Shown piece by piece: positions 8,316-16,643 of a stretch of DNA of 36,369 bases. The position numbers were made by a program, and so were the translations under genes. The notes under the pieces are model-generated. The model did not search any database, was not told the origin of the DNA, and saw only the letters and a list, made by a program, of their open reading frames with translations. Origin of the DNA: an uncultured bacterium (GTDB lineage: Bacteria; Bacillota_I; Bacilli_A; RFN20; CAG-826); the NCBI GenBank assembly GCA_949299395.1, contig CASGAB010000011.1, positions 1 through 36,369 on the forward strand, given 5' to 3'. How positions within the stretch are numbered: the first letter of the stretch is position 1; each line of letters starts with the position of its first letter.

Positions 8316-8346
8316 TAAAAAAAGGCACTTTTGTGCCTTATTTTTT
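8316..8346. terminator. Intrinsic terminator between csp and ychF
   Basis: AAGGCAC (8322-8328) pairs with GTGCCTT (8333-8339) across a TTTT loop, with A- and T-runs on both sides. In the minus direction it ends the cold-shock transcript before the ychF promoter. Confidence 0.85.
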
Positions 8347-8360
8347 AAAAGTTCAATATC

Positions 8361-8570
8361 TTATTTTATAACGTCAATATTTACTGCTCTTTTGCCTGTT
8401 TCAGTAGTAACAGGTTCAAAAGAAAGCTGGTCATTTATATCAACAGTTTTAAAGCCTTTCATATTAAGCGATGAGAAATGGAAAAAATATTCATTATTAT
8501 CTTCTCCAATGACAAAACCGTATCCTTTAACTTTATTAAAACTTTTAACTTTTCCGGTAATTTTAGCCAT
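8361..8570 (-). CDS. csp: Cold-shock domain protein
   Basis: 69 residues, a single cold-shock domain. RNP1 is KGYGFV (15-20) and RNP2 is YFFHF (28-32), the aromatic patches that bind single-stranded RNA and DNA. It is shorter on charge and more divergent after residue 35 than CspA/CspB, but the length and motifs fit. It acts as an RNA chaperone. The Shine-Dalgarno (GAAAGG) is 16 nt from the ATG, unusually far. It has its own promoter and a leader hairpin (8593-8607). An opposite-strand frame over the gene is not credible as coding. Confidence 0.93.
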   Translation of the reverse strand: MAKITGKVKSFNKVKGYGFVIGEDNNEYFFHFSSLNMKGFKTVDINDQLSFEPVTTETGKRAVNIDVIK

Positions 8571-8592
8571 ATAGAACCAGATTTAACCTTTC

Positions 8593-8607
8593 TATGGTAG
8601 CACCATA
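8593..8607 (-). promoter_or_regulatory. Hairpin at the 5' end of the csp leader
   Basis: TATGGT and ACCATA pair perfectly around a 3-nt loop. With the predicted promoter, this stem lies within the first roughly 20 nt of the mRNA. It could protect the transcript or change with temperature; that role is inferred. Confidence 0.45.
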
Positions 8608-8615
8608 ATGCCTCC

Positions 8616-8644
8616 ATTTTATTACGAGTATCGACATTTGTAAA
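8616..8644 (-). promoter_or_regulatory. Promoter of csp
   Basis: Minus strand TTTACA (8644-8639), a 17-nt spacer and TAAAAT (8621-8616). The predicted start is near 8609, giving a leader of about 39 nt. It lies 12 nt after the stop of the upstream ABC gene, with no terminator between, so read-through may also feed csp. Confidence 0.55.
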
Positions 8645-8655
8645 ACAATTTGTTG

Positions 8656-11451
8656 CTAATGTAATTCTTTCTTTAGGTCTACTTTTTGTAATGGTCTTAA
8701 TAAAACAATTAAAGAAAGTGCTGATATAATCGCTAAAAATAGGAACATTACTACTATCGAAATAGGAGAAAAGTAAAAAGATGATGCAACGCCAAATATC
8801 TTGTTAGAGAGTAATTGCGTTGATATTGACACTATAAATAATGAAGCTGTTGCACTTAATAAAGCTATAAGTCCGCTAAATAAATTAGATAATAAAAAAT
8901 ATTTTAAAATTTCATTATTTGAAAAACCGATTGTCATTAATATTGCTACATCCTTTTTCATTTCTAAAAATGAAATGTAATTTAAAAGTGAAAAAAGAAT
9001 CAATGATGAAACTAACGATAATGAACTAAATATAATTAGAAATAAGAAAACATAATTCATTGTTTCATTTAATGAATCATTAATTTCTTTTAAAGGCATT
9101 ATGATTTCATAGTCTTCTAATTTTGAATTTAAAGCCTCTATTTCACTATCGAGCAAAGCTTCATTAAGAATAAAGGTAACACTATTTATGTTTAATTCAA
9201 ATCCAGAAATAGAAAAAAGATCTCTAAAAAGGGATAAAGTAAAATCTCCTTCCTGATATATTTCACAATTATTATCATCAACTATTCCACTAACTTTTAA
9301 AGATATGGTTTTAAATTCAGGTCTTAAATTTCCTTCTTCATCAGTTTTTATTTCTGAAATCGTAGTTACATATAAATTTTTATTGATTGCATCCTCTGTT
9401 TCTAAGATTTTCGCCATTCCCTTAGATATAGCAATTTCATTATATAAGGTAGGATAATTACCATTTATTTCATTACTCATTTTCGGATTAAAACGAACTG
9501 TATTGGTTTCTTGTTTTAAATAATTCCCTTCTGCTACACCTTTAGGCACAGCTAATGAATAATAGTCTTCATATTTTAGTGAATCATTTAAATCAATAAT
9601 TTCATTAATCTTTTCTAAAGAAAAAGAAAAGAAGGTCGGCCTATAAAATCCATTTAAGATTGATCCAAAGTTTACATAACCCCCATCAGTTGAATAATAA
9701 TAATCGTGAAAATTATAAGTTTTAGCAAAATTCTCTACAAAAGAAAGGTCGATACTTCTTTTTAAAGATTGATAACAATAGACTCTATTAGAATATTCGC
9801 CATCTTTTAAAGATGAATGATAGATTTTTTTATCGCCATCAAAAATAAAATTTCGATAGGCACTTTCTTTAATAAGTTTATTTATTAAGTGAGAAGGAAA
9901 ATCAATCGTATGAAAATAATATACTTTCTTTAAAACCCACGGATATTCTTCGTTTTTATCTAAATTATTTGATGAAGGAAACATTAATTGATTTTCAAAA
10001 ACATATTCATTAAATAAATAATCATTTGAATAAATCACATTTTCTTGAAGAGGCACTACTCCTCTTAAATTAAAAAGGATTTCATCTTGATAAGTCCAAA
10101 AATCATTACGAACTTTTAATAAAACTCCAGGCTCATATTGTTCAATATAATCACCTAAAGCTTTATACGTTTGTTCAATTCCTAAAGCGTCACATATCTT
10201 TTTTAATTTATCATTATTTAAAGAAATAACTATATCATTTTGAGAGATCTTATTATTTATTCGAGGATAAATTGAAGGAATAGAATTAAAGGTTGGAATA
10301 TATCTAAATTCATTAAAGTGTGTTGCACTATAATCATCGATAATTATCGGTTTATCAAACTTATCTAAAAGACAAACAGAATTATCTTCAATGAAAAACT
10401 CTTCTAAATTATTAAGATAACTACATCCAACATAATCTACTTCTGTTGGATTATTAATCATGATATTTACTACGTCATCAATCGAAGCTGAATAAGAAGA
10501 TAAAATAGCACTATCATCTTCTTTTCTTTTTAATAAAAGAGAGTTTTCTCCACTTAAACTTTCAAAAGATGAAAGAATCATGTTTGTTAAGCCATCTTTT
10601 AAATAAAAAGTTAGTCCACTTATTAATAAGGAAAAAGATAAAAAGGTTAAAGTTGCCGCCATTCTACCTTTTTTAAACTTAAATAAGTTTTTTAAATGAT
10701 TAAAAATAAAACCTAAATTTAATTTAGGTGATTTTTGTTTTTGTTTTTCTTTTTTAAGTAATAATCTTCTTTTTCGATCTTTATTTCTCTTTAAAACAGT
10801 TTCTTCAACATTATCATTATGAAGTTTTAAGATATAATCACTATATTTATAAGCTAAATCTTTGTTATGAGTTACAACTATTACTAAATGATCGATTGAT
10901 AAATCAGCTAAATAATTAAAAATTGCTTTTCCATTTTGTTCATCTAAAGAACCGCTTGGTTCATCAGCTAAAATAATTGAAGGATTATTTATTAAAGCCC
11001 TAGCGATAGCAACTCTTTGCTTTTCACCTCCACTTATATTTTGAACTAAAGAGTCTTTAAGTTCTCCAATGCCTAAACGGAATAAAAGCTCATCAATCCT
11101 TTGTTCTTTTTTAGATTTTGATATTTTTATAGATGAATTAAATGCTAAAAAGACATTGTTATAAACAGTATCATTATTAAAAAGATTAAAAGATTGAAAA
11201 ATAAATCCAATATTATTGATGCGAAAATCTCTTCTTTGTTTTTCTTTAAATTCATTAATCTTGCGATTATTAAAAATAATCGAACCACTGCTTTCTTTTT
11301 CTATTAAAGAAATAAGGTTTAAAAAAGTAGATTTTCCTGATCCTGATTCTCCTAAAATCGTATAAAAGCCTTTATCTTTAAATTCATAATTTATACCTTC
11401 AAAAACAACATTATCATTATAACTTTTACCTAAATTTGTAACTTTTAACAT
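8656..11451 (-). CDS. ABC transporter, ATPase fused to FtsX/MacB-type permease (large subunit)
   Basis: 931 residues. Residues 1-210 are a LolD/MacB-class ATPase: Walker A GESGSGKS (34-41), signature SGGEKQR (140-146), Walker B IILADE (159-164) and H-loop His195. A basic linker leads to a transmembrane helix at about 266-286. A very large extracellular region of about 510 residues follows, then three transmembrane helices (about 800-827, 848-877, 897-920). This is the FtsX/MacB topology. Its Shine-Dalgarno (AAGGAGG) overlaps the end of the preceding ABC gene, which stops 1 nt before, so the two are made together and probably pair. Such systems act in mechanotransmission, lipoprotein or peptide export, or antimicrobial-peptide resistance; the substrate here is unknown. 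No two-component system is adjacent. Confidence 0.92.
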   Translation of the reverse strand: MLKVTNLGKSYNDNVVFEGINYEFKDKGFYTILGESGSGKSTFLNLISLIEKESSGSIIFNNRKINEFKEKQRRDFRINNIGFIFQSFNLFNNDTVYNNVFLAFNSSIKISKSKKEQRIDELLFRLGIGELKDSLVQNISGGEKQRVAIARALINNPSIILADEPSGSLDEQNGKAIFNYLADLSIDHLVIVVTHNKDLAYKYSDYILKLHNDNVEETVLKRNKDRKRRLLLKKEKQKQKSPKLNLGFIFNHLKNLFKFKKGRMAATLTFLSFSLLISGLTFYLKDGLTNMILSSFESLSGENSLLLKRKEDDSAILSSYSASIDDVVNIMINNPTEVDYVGCSYLNNLEEFFIEDNSVCLLDKFDKPIIIDDYSATHFNEFRYIPTFNSIPSIYPRINNKISQNDIVISLNNDKLKKICDALGIEQTYKALGDYIEQYEPGVLLKVRNDFWTYQDEILFNLRGVVPLQENVIYSNDYLFNEYVFENQLMFPSSNNLDKNEEYPWVLKKVYYFHTIDFPSHLINKLIKESAYRNFIFDGDKKIYHSSLKDGEYSNRVYCYQSLKRSIDLSFVENFAKTYNFHDYYYSTDGGYVNFGSILNGFYRPTFFSFSLEKINEIIDLNDSLKYEDYYSLAVPKGVAEGNYLKQETNTVRFNPKMSNEINGNYPTLYNEIAISKGMAKILETEDAINKNLYVTTISEIKTDEEGNLRPEFKTISLKVSGIVDDNNCEIYQEGDFTLSLFRDLFSISGFELNINSVTFILNEALLDSEIEALNSKLEDYEIIMPLKEINDSLNETMNYVFLFLIIFSSLSLVSSLILFSLLNYISFLEMKKDVAILMTIGFSNNEILKYFLLSNLFSGLIALLSATASLFIVSISTQLLSNKIFGVASSFYFSPISIVVMFLFLAIISALSLIVLLRPLQKVDLKKELH

Positions 11452-11452
11452 A

Positions 11453-13465
11453 TCATTCCTCCTTTAATTCTTCAGCAATATCAATATCTTTAGAAACCTT
11501 TAAAGGAATAATTGAAGAAGCTAAAACCACGATAAAATAGAATAAAAACACAACAAAAATTATTAAATATGATGTATTAATAACTAGATTAAATGATAAA
11601 GATGAATTTATAATTCCTAAAATCGGATTTTTAATCCAGTTAAAAACCAGAATAGAAAATATAAAAGAAATTAAATAAATAACAATTTCTTCTAAAACGT
11701 AAATCAGATTAATGCTACTTTTATTTGACCCAAGAATAGTTAAAATCGCTCTTTCTTTTTTAGTTGAAATATATGAATGATAAGTTAAAGAAAATACGAT
11801 AAATATCGATGTTAGAGTGATTATTACGATAAAAAATATTAGTGCTATAAATAAGGTATTAATAATCTCATTAAATGAATCAATAATCATTTTTGATTCA
11901 TTATTAAACTTAATATCACCAAAATCATATCCTTCATTAATAAGATTATTAAACTTAATAAATTCTTCTTCGTTAGAAATATTAATTAATGAAGAATAAG
12001 AACAAAGTTGATCATTAAAAGGTGCATTCATAAGTAAATAATAGTAAGAAACATCTGTTCCTAAAGCATTAGAAATATTTGTAGCAATACTTAAATTTAA
12101 AACTTGTTCTAAATATGAATATGAATAATAAACTTTGGGGGTTTCTAAAAATGAAAATTCATTGCTAATATCGACAATTTTAAAGTTTAAATCTAGTTTA
12201 AAAGTTTCATCAATTTCATCTTCAATAATTTCATCATAATATTTGTAATCATTGGTTGATGAAAACTTAAAAGTCATATCTTTTTCATAGTTTTTAATAT
12301 ATGTATTCACAAAAGATTCATTAACTAAAACTTCATTTTCATATATATCCATTGAAGGTTCAAAAATGATGTTTTCATATTTTTCTCCCTCAACTTCAAT
12401 AACATTATTTTTAAAAAAGAAATCTAAATTTTCATAAATAGAAAAATTTTTTACTTCTACTTCATTTAAAAGATCAAAAATATCACCTCCTGGAACTTTT
12501 TCTTTCTTTTCAATTGCCATAGATGAACCATTAATTGATGAAGAATGCGATTTATAAACTTCAAAAACACTATAACTTGGGAAAGTATAAATTAAAGATG
12601 AAGTAAAATCTTTAATTCCGAAATAAAAGGTAAACGAAAAGATCGAAACAACTAAAGAAAAGATTAATGCTAACGTAGTTAAAGTGTTTTTGGTTATATT
12701 TTTTAACAAATTTCTTTTTAAAAACGGCAAGAAAAACCTAGTTCGAGATTTTTTTAGCTTTTCCTTACTTAAGATATTATTTCTTACTTCTTTTAATTCT
12801 TTTTCAATATTATTTAAATCATATTTATTATTAATAAATTCAAGATAACCATCGGCATATTTATTAACTAACTCTCTGTTATGAGTAACAACCACGACTA
12901 AAGATTCTTCACTAATTCTTTTTAATTCATCCATTAAAATATGAGAAGAAACATCATCTAAAGCGCCAGTTGGTTCATCTGCAAAAATTATTTTAGGTTT
13001 ATTTAATAAACATCTTATTAAAGCTAATCTTTGTTTTTCTCCACCACTTAAAGTATATACTTTTTGAGTTACTTTATCTTTTAAACCAAATCTAGCTAAA
13101 TATTTTTCAATATTTTCTTCTTCATAATTATCTTTAATTAAAGTTGCTAAATTTAAGTTATCATTAACACTTAAATCACTAAAAAGATTAAAAGATTGGA
13201 ATAAAATACCAATTTCTTTTTTATAAAATAATTCTTTTTCTTCTTCACTTAAATTATCAATTCTTTTACCATTAAACTTCACACTTCCTTTATCAGGTTT
13301 AATTAATCCTTCCATTAAATTTAATAGAGTTGATTTTCCACTTCCGGATTTCCCTAAAATAAAATACATCCCTTTAGAAGGTAAAACAAAGGATAAATTC
13401 GAGATAATTTGATTAACTTTGCCATTTATTTTAAATGACTTATATAAATTTTTAATTTCCACCAT
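11453..13465 (-). CDS. ABC transporter, ATPase fused to FtsX/MacB-type permease (small subunit)
   Basis: 670 residues with the same architecture as its downstream partner but a shorter extracellular part. The ATPase is at 1-210, with Walker A GKSGSGKS (38-45), signature SGGEKQR (140-146), Walker B IIFADE (159-164) and H-loop His195. Transmembrane helices lie at about 261-283, 536-562, 587-612 and 630-653. The extracellular segment is about 250 residues. It ends with TGA, one of the clear UGA stops here. No Shine-Dalgarno is visible before the ATG, and AT-rich TATATA abuts the start. It is separated from the 46-aa gene upstream by a strong terminator. Probably the first half of a heterodimeric transporter. 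Confidence 0.92.
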   Translation of the reverse strand: MVEIKNLYKSFKINGKVNQIISNLSFVLPSKGMYFILGKSGSGKSTLLNLMEGLIKPDKGSVKFNGKRIDNLSEEEKELFYKKEIGILFQSFNLFSDLSVNDNLNLATLIKDNYEEENIEKYLARFGLKDKVTQKVYTLSGGEKQRLALIRCLLNKPKIIFADEPTGALDDVSSHILMDELKRISEESLVVVVTHNRELVNKYADGYLEFINNKYDLNNIEKELKEVRNNILSKEKLKKSRTRFFLPFLKRNLLKNITKNTLTTLALIFSLVVSIFSFTFYFGIKDFTSSLIYTFPSYSVFEVYKSHSSSINGSSMAIEKKEKVPGGDIFDLLNEVEVKNFSIYENLDFFFKNNVIEVEGEKYENIIFEPSMDIYENEVLVNESFVNTYIKNYEKDMTFKFSSTNDYKYYDEIIEDEIDETFKLDLNFKIVDISNEFSFLETPKVYYSYSYLEQVLNLSIATNISNALGTDVSYYYLLMNAPFNDQLCSYSSLINISNEEEFIKFNNLINEGYDFGDIKFNNESKMIIDSFNEIINTLFIALIFFIVIITLTSIFIVFSLTYHSYISTKKERAILTILGSNKSSINLIYVLEEIVIYLISFIFSILVFNWIKNPILGIINSSLSFNLVINTSYLIIFVVFLFYFIVVLASSIIPLKVSKDIDIAEELKEE

Positions 13466-13521
13466 ATATATACAAGAATGCTGGAATTAAGAAAATTTTT
13501 CACTTTTTCTATAATTTCTAT

Positions 13522-13553
13522 AAAAAAAGACTACTTTCTTGAGTAGTCTTTTT
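13522..13553. terminator. Intrinsic terminator after the 46-aa gene
   Basis: AAAAAGACTACT (13524-13535) pairs with AGTAGTCTTTTT (13542-13553) over a 6-nt loop. On the minus strand this is followed by a T-tract. It separates the small gene from the ABC pair. Confidence 0.9.
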
Positions 13554-13559
13554 ACTTTC

Positions 13560-13700
13560 TTAAAGATCCATGTCTTTTAAGTCAGAATAAGCGACATAGT
13601 CATTTATAAAGTTTTCCAACCCATTTTCATTTCTGTATGAATTCGTGTCTTTATAAGAATGACGTTTGCCGCTCATTAAATTAATGAGTTTCTTAATCAT
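13560..13700 (-). CDS. 46-residue small protein of unknown function
   Basis: Forty-six codons beginning MIKKLINLMSGKRH and ending DLKDMDL, stop TAA at 13562-13560. It is well supported as a gene. A strong Shine-Dalgarno (AAGGAGA) lies 7 nt before the ATG, a near-consensus promoter about 85 nt upstream, and a strong terminator begins 7 nt after the stop. The N-terminal 12 residues could form a short amphipathic helix. The middle is polar and Tyr/Asn-rich, and the C-terminus is acidic. There is no signal peptide, Gly-Gly leader site or cysteine. It lies directly upstream of the ABC/FtsX pair but is separated by a terminator. Family unknown. Confidence 0.75.
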   Translation of the reverse strand: MIKKLINLMSGKRHSYKDTNSYRNENGLENFINDYVAYSDLKDMDL

Positions 13701-13759
13701 TCTTATCGTCTCCTTTTCGTTTACTTAAGCACAATCGGCATGTATTTGGGTTATTAAAC

Positions 13760-13783
13760 ATTACCTGATTTGCTCAAGGTAAT
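13760..13783 (-). promoter_or_regulatory. Leader hairpin of the 46-aa gene
   Basis: ATTACCT (13760-13766) and AGGTAAT (13777-13783) form a 7-bp stem with a 10-nt loop at the very 5' end of the predicted transcript. The remaining roughly 55 nt of leader has no evident terminator, so any regulation would be at stability or translation. Confidence 0.4.
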
Positions 13784-13785
13784 AA

Positions 13786-13814
13786 ATAATAGACCTAAAA
13801 TGAAAATGTGTCAA
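13786..13814 (-). promoter_or_regulatory. Near-consensus sigma-A promoter of the 46-aa gene
   Basis: Minus strand TTGACA (13814-13809), exactly 17 nt, TATTAT (13791-13786). The best promoter in the window; predicted start near 13779. It lies 18 nt downstream of the pepC stop. Confidence 0.8.
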
Positions 13815-13834
13815 GCGATAAAATTCGATTTTTA

Positions 13835-15199
13835 TTAATCTGCTAAAGTTCCCATTGGATCCCATGGAGCAAGGATTTTTGGTTCTTCCTTATAGGCTTT
13901 AAGTTCTTCTTCTGTTAAATATTTTTTTAAAATAACTGCCTGATAAACAAAAGAATCAAACCGAGATGAAGACATAATAAAGTAGCCTTTATTTCCAACA
14001 TCTTCTCCCCATGAATTTTCAACCTTATATCGATTAGTTACACCATCTTTTTTGTTATAACCAGTTAAACACATTGCATGATTCATAACTGAAGCATGAA
14101 AATCTAACATATCTTCTTTATTGAATTTAAAATCTAAATCAAAAGCACTTTCATAGTCATAACTTAAATCATCCCATAAACCTGCTTTTCTATCGCGATA
14201 AAAACCAACATCACTACCAAACCAAACGATATTTCCATCGTTAATTTGAGCTTCAACAAGTTCTTTAATTCTTTCCATTGGTAAATTTAAATGGGTGATT
14301 GGTTTACCTTCAACAACGTTATTTAAATATGCAACGGTATAAGATTTGAAAAATGGTTTATCTTTTGTTGGAGAATTAATAATTGAAACATATTCTTCAA
14401 TTTCATTTCCGATATATTTATCAAAGAATGCTTTTGGAGTTAAACATTTTTCAATATGATAATTATCATCTTTATCATAATATTCAAAATCAAATTCAGT
14501 AGGTGGAACACCAAAAGAATTTGTTAAAAGATTATAGAATTTTCTTAAATATTCATTTTTTAAAGCAAAAATCTCATCTTTTTTACCTTCATTAGCTAAT
14601 TTTTTAGCTTCAGCAGCAAATTTTCTAATGTTTGTATTTAATAATTTTGTTGATTCCATTGTATTTGAAGATTGGAATGTTTCGTTAAAACAAGATTTTG
14701 GACAAATACCGTATTTAACAACAAGATTTCTAAACATATCCCATTGCCCGCCATCTCCAACTCCATTAGTTAAAACATGCATTAAAACTCTTTCATCATG
14801 TTCATTATCAATTAAATCGATAATTGAAGTTAAAGCATAATTTGCTTTTTCTAACTTATCGTAAAAAGCAACGAAATTTTGTGATAATTCAAAACTTTTT
14901 AAGTTTAATTTTTTAGCAATAATTTCTCTTAAAACATTGAGTCCAGCAAAAATCCAACATCTACCGCTAGATCTTTGATTTGTTGCAGATAAAGTTTTAA
15001 TTTCATTTGAGAAAATAAATCTTGCATCTGGTTCATTTTTATTATCATAAACTACTTCTGAAATTGGATTTTTAATTAGAGAATGTCTAACAATGTCATT
15101 CTTGTTATCTTTTTGATAATTTGTTTTAAAAGAAGAGAAAAGACTTTCAGAAATATCATTTCCTTCTTTATTTGATAAATTTTTATTAAAATCGCTCAT
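13835..15199 (-). CDS. pepC: Aminopeptidase C (bleomycin hydrolase family, C1B)
   Basis: 454 residues. Papain-like cysteine aminopeptidase of the cytosolic self-compartmentalising hexamer type. Catalytic residues are readable: Cys81 in GRCWIFAG, His374 in MNHAMCLTGY and Asn395 in VENSWG. The C-terminus, which in this family reaches the active site and sets exopeptidase trimming, ends in DPMGTLAD and is intact. The open frame begins with TTG at 15217, but ATG at 15199 has a Shine-Dalgarno (AAAGG) 7 nt away and is the better start. It is the last gene of the pcrA-ligA-gatCAB-pepC operon. No terminator is seen before the next promoter. Confidence 0.95.
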   Translation of the reverse strand: MSDFNKNLSNKEGNDISESLFSSFKTNYQKDNKNDIVRHSLIKNPISEVVYDNKNEPDARFIFSNEIKTLSATNQRSSGRCWIFAGLNVLREIIAKKLNLKSFELSQNFVAFYDKLEKANYALTSIIDLIDNEHDERVLMHVLTNGVGDGGQWDMFRNLVVKYGICPKSCFNETFQSSNTMESTKLLNTNIRKFAAEAKKLANEGKKDEIFALKNEYLRKFYNLLTNSFGVPPTEFDFEYYDKDDNYHIEKCLTPKAFFDKYIGNEIEEYVSIINSPTKDKPFFKSYTVAYLNNVVEGKPITHLNLPMERIKELVEAQINDGNIVWFGSDVGFYRDRKAGLWDDLSYDYESAFDLDFKFNKEDMLDFHASVMNHAMCLTGYNKKDGVTNRYKVENSWGEDVGNKGYFIMSSSRFDSFVYQAVILKKYLTEEELKAYKEEPKILAPWDPMGTLAD

Positions 15200-15217
15200 A
15201 TTTATGCCTTTCAACAA

Positions 15218-16642
15218 CTATTTATTTAACTCTTCAACGATTAATTTATTTGCAAGAATTGGATCAACTTTTCCTTTATTTTTCTTCATTAATAAGCCCA
15301 TAACAAATCCTTGAGCTCTTGTTTTACCATTTTTAAAATCATCAGGAAGAGTTGGATTTTGAGAGATAATTTCTTGAATATCTGCTCTAATTTGACCTTC
15401 ATCACTAATAATTGTTGCACCCATTTCTTCTTTTAAAACAAGAGGTGATTTATTAGTTTCAATCATTTTTGCAAAAATATCTTTACCTTGTTTTGAGTTA
15501 ATTTTCTTTTCATTTAAAATAATAACTAAATCAGCAACATCTTTTGGCTTTACACTAAATTCTGTAATCGAAAGGTCATTTTTATTTAGATAACCTAAAA
15601 CTTCAGAAATAATATAGTTTGCTAAAGGTTGATAAAGATCAGTATTTTTAGCGGCTTCATCATAATAAAGTGATAATTCCTTACTAGAAAGTAAGATTTT
15701 TGCATCGACTGTATTAAGTTTATAATCATTTTCAAATCTTACTAATTTTTCATCATATAATTCATTTGAAGTTTTAATAGCATTTTCAACGAATTCATCA
15801 CTTAAATGAACAGGAGGAATATTGCCTTCACTAAAATATTTATAATCGACTGCGTCTGTTTTAACTCTCATCAAGACAGTTTCTTTTTTAGTTTCATCAA
15901 ATCTTCTTGTTTCTTGTTGGATTGTTTCACCTTTAATTAACATAGAAGCTTGTCTCATCATTTCATAGTCGATTGCAGTTTCAATATTTGCTGTTGAGTT
16001 AAGGTTTTTAACTTCAACCTTTGTACCAAATTTTTCACTACCAAATGGTCTAATAGAAATATTAACGTCACATCTAAGTGAACCGTTTTCCATTTTTCCA
16101 TCACTAACATCAAGATAAGTAACAATTTCTTTAATTTTTTCAACATATTTTCTTGCTTCTTCACCATTTCTAATTTCTGGGTAAGAAACGATTTCAACAA
16201 GCGGAATACCTGCACGGTTATAATCAAGTAAAGTGTAATCGCTAAAATGGTGTTGCATTGCAGTATCTTCTTCCATATGAAGTCTTTCGATACCGATTTT
16301 TTTCTTTTTACCATCAACTTCAATTTCTAAATAACCTTTTTTACCGATTGGCCTATCTTGTTGAGTAATTTGATAACCCTTTGGAAGGTCACTATAGAAA
16401 TAGTTTTTACGATCAAAATATAAATCGTGATCAATTTCCATATGTAAAGCATTACAAACTCTAATAGCATTGATAACGCCTTGTTTATTTAATCTTGGTA
16501 ATGAACCAGGATAAGCTAAATCTAAATATGTAATATTTGTATTTGGTTCACTTTTAAATTGAATAGGACCATTTGAAAACATCTTTGTTTTTGTTTTCAT
16601 CTCAACATGGATTTCTAATCCGATAATAGCTTCAAAATTCAT
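15218..16642 (-). CDS. gatB: Asp/Glu-tRNA(Asn/Gln) amidotransferase subunit B
   Basis: About 474 residues. Subunit B binds the mischarged tRNA and carries the kinase site that activates the Glu (or Asp) side chain. Conserved features include the N-terminal FEAIIGLEIHVEMKT, DLAYPGSLPRLN, the YFSEGNIPP segment and the C-terminal helical YqeY-like tail. The frame opens at 16663, but the ATG at 16642 starts the conserved sequence, lies 1 nt after the gatA stop and has AAGGAGGG 8 nt upstream, so it is chosen. Part of gatC-gatA-gatB. The minus frame inside it is a shadow. Confidence 0.97.
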   Translation of the reverse strand: MNFEAIIGLEIHVEMKTKTKMFSNGPIQFKSEPNTNITYLDLAYPGSLPRLNKQGVINAIRVCNALHMEIDHDLYFDRKNYFYSDLPKGYQITQQDRPIGKKGYLEIEVDGKKKKIGIERLHMEEDTAMQHHFSDYTLLDYNRAGIPLVEIVSYPEIRNGEEARKYVEKIKEIVTYLDVSDGKMENGSLRCDVNISIRPFGSEKFGTKVEVKNLNSTANIETAIDYEMMRQASMLIKGETIQQETRRFDETKKETVLMRVKTDAVDYKYFSEGNIPPVHLSDEFVENAIKTSNELYDEKLVRFENDYKLNTVDAKILLSSKELSLYYDEAAKNTDLYQPLANYIISEVLGYLNKNDLSITEFSVKPKDVADLVIILNEKKINSKQGKDIFAKMIETNKSPLVLKEEMGATIISDEGQIRADIQEIISQNPTLPDDFKNGKTRAQGFVMGLLMKKNKGKVDPILANKLIVEELNK

Positions 16643-16643
16643 A

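Noticed and set aside
8189-8574. Plus-strand open frames opposite ychF and csp
   Set aside because: They overlap strongly supported genes antisense, have no SD, and their codon pattern mirrors the real genes.
8605-8619. Mini-ORF MVLP in the csp leader, with a GGAGG-like sequence
   Set aside because: It spaces acceptably, but the predicted start of transcription (about 8609) falls after GGAGG, so the site would not be in the mRNA.
13815-13834. Short AT-rich stem after pepC as a terminator
   Set aside because: The stem is 5 A/T pairs only, too weak to support termination.
16076-16260. Alternative minus-strand frame inside gatB
   Set aside because: It has low-complexity coding and lies wholly in the conserved gatB; it is a shadow.
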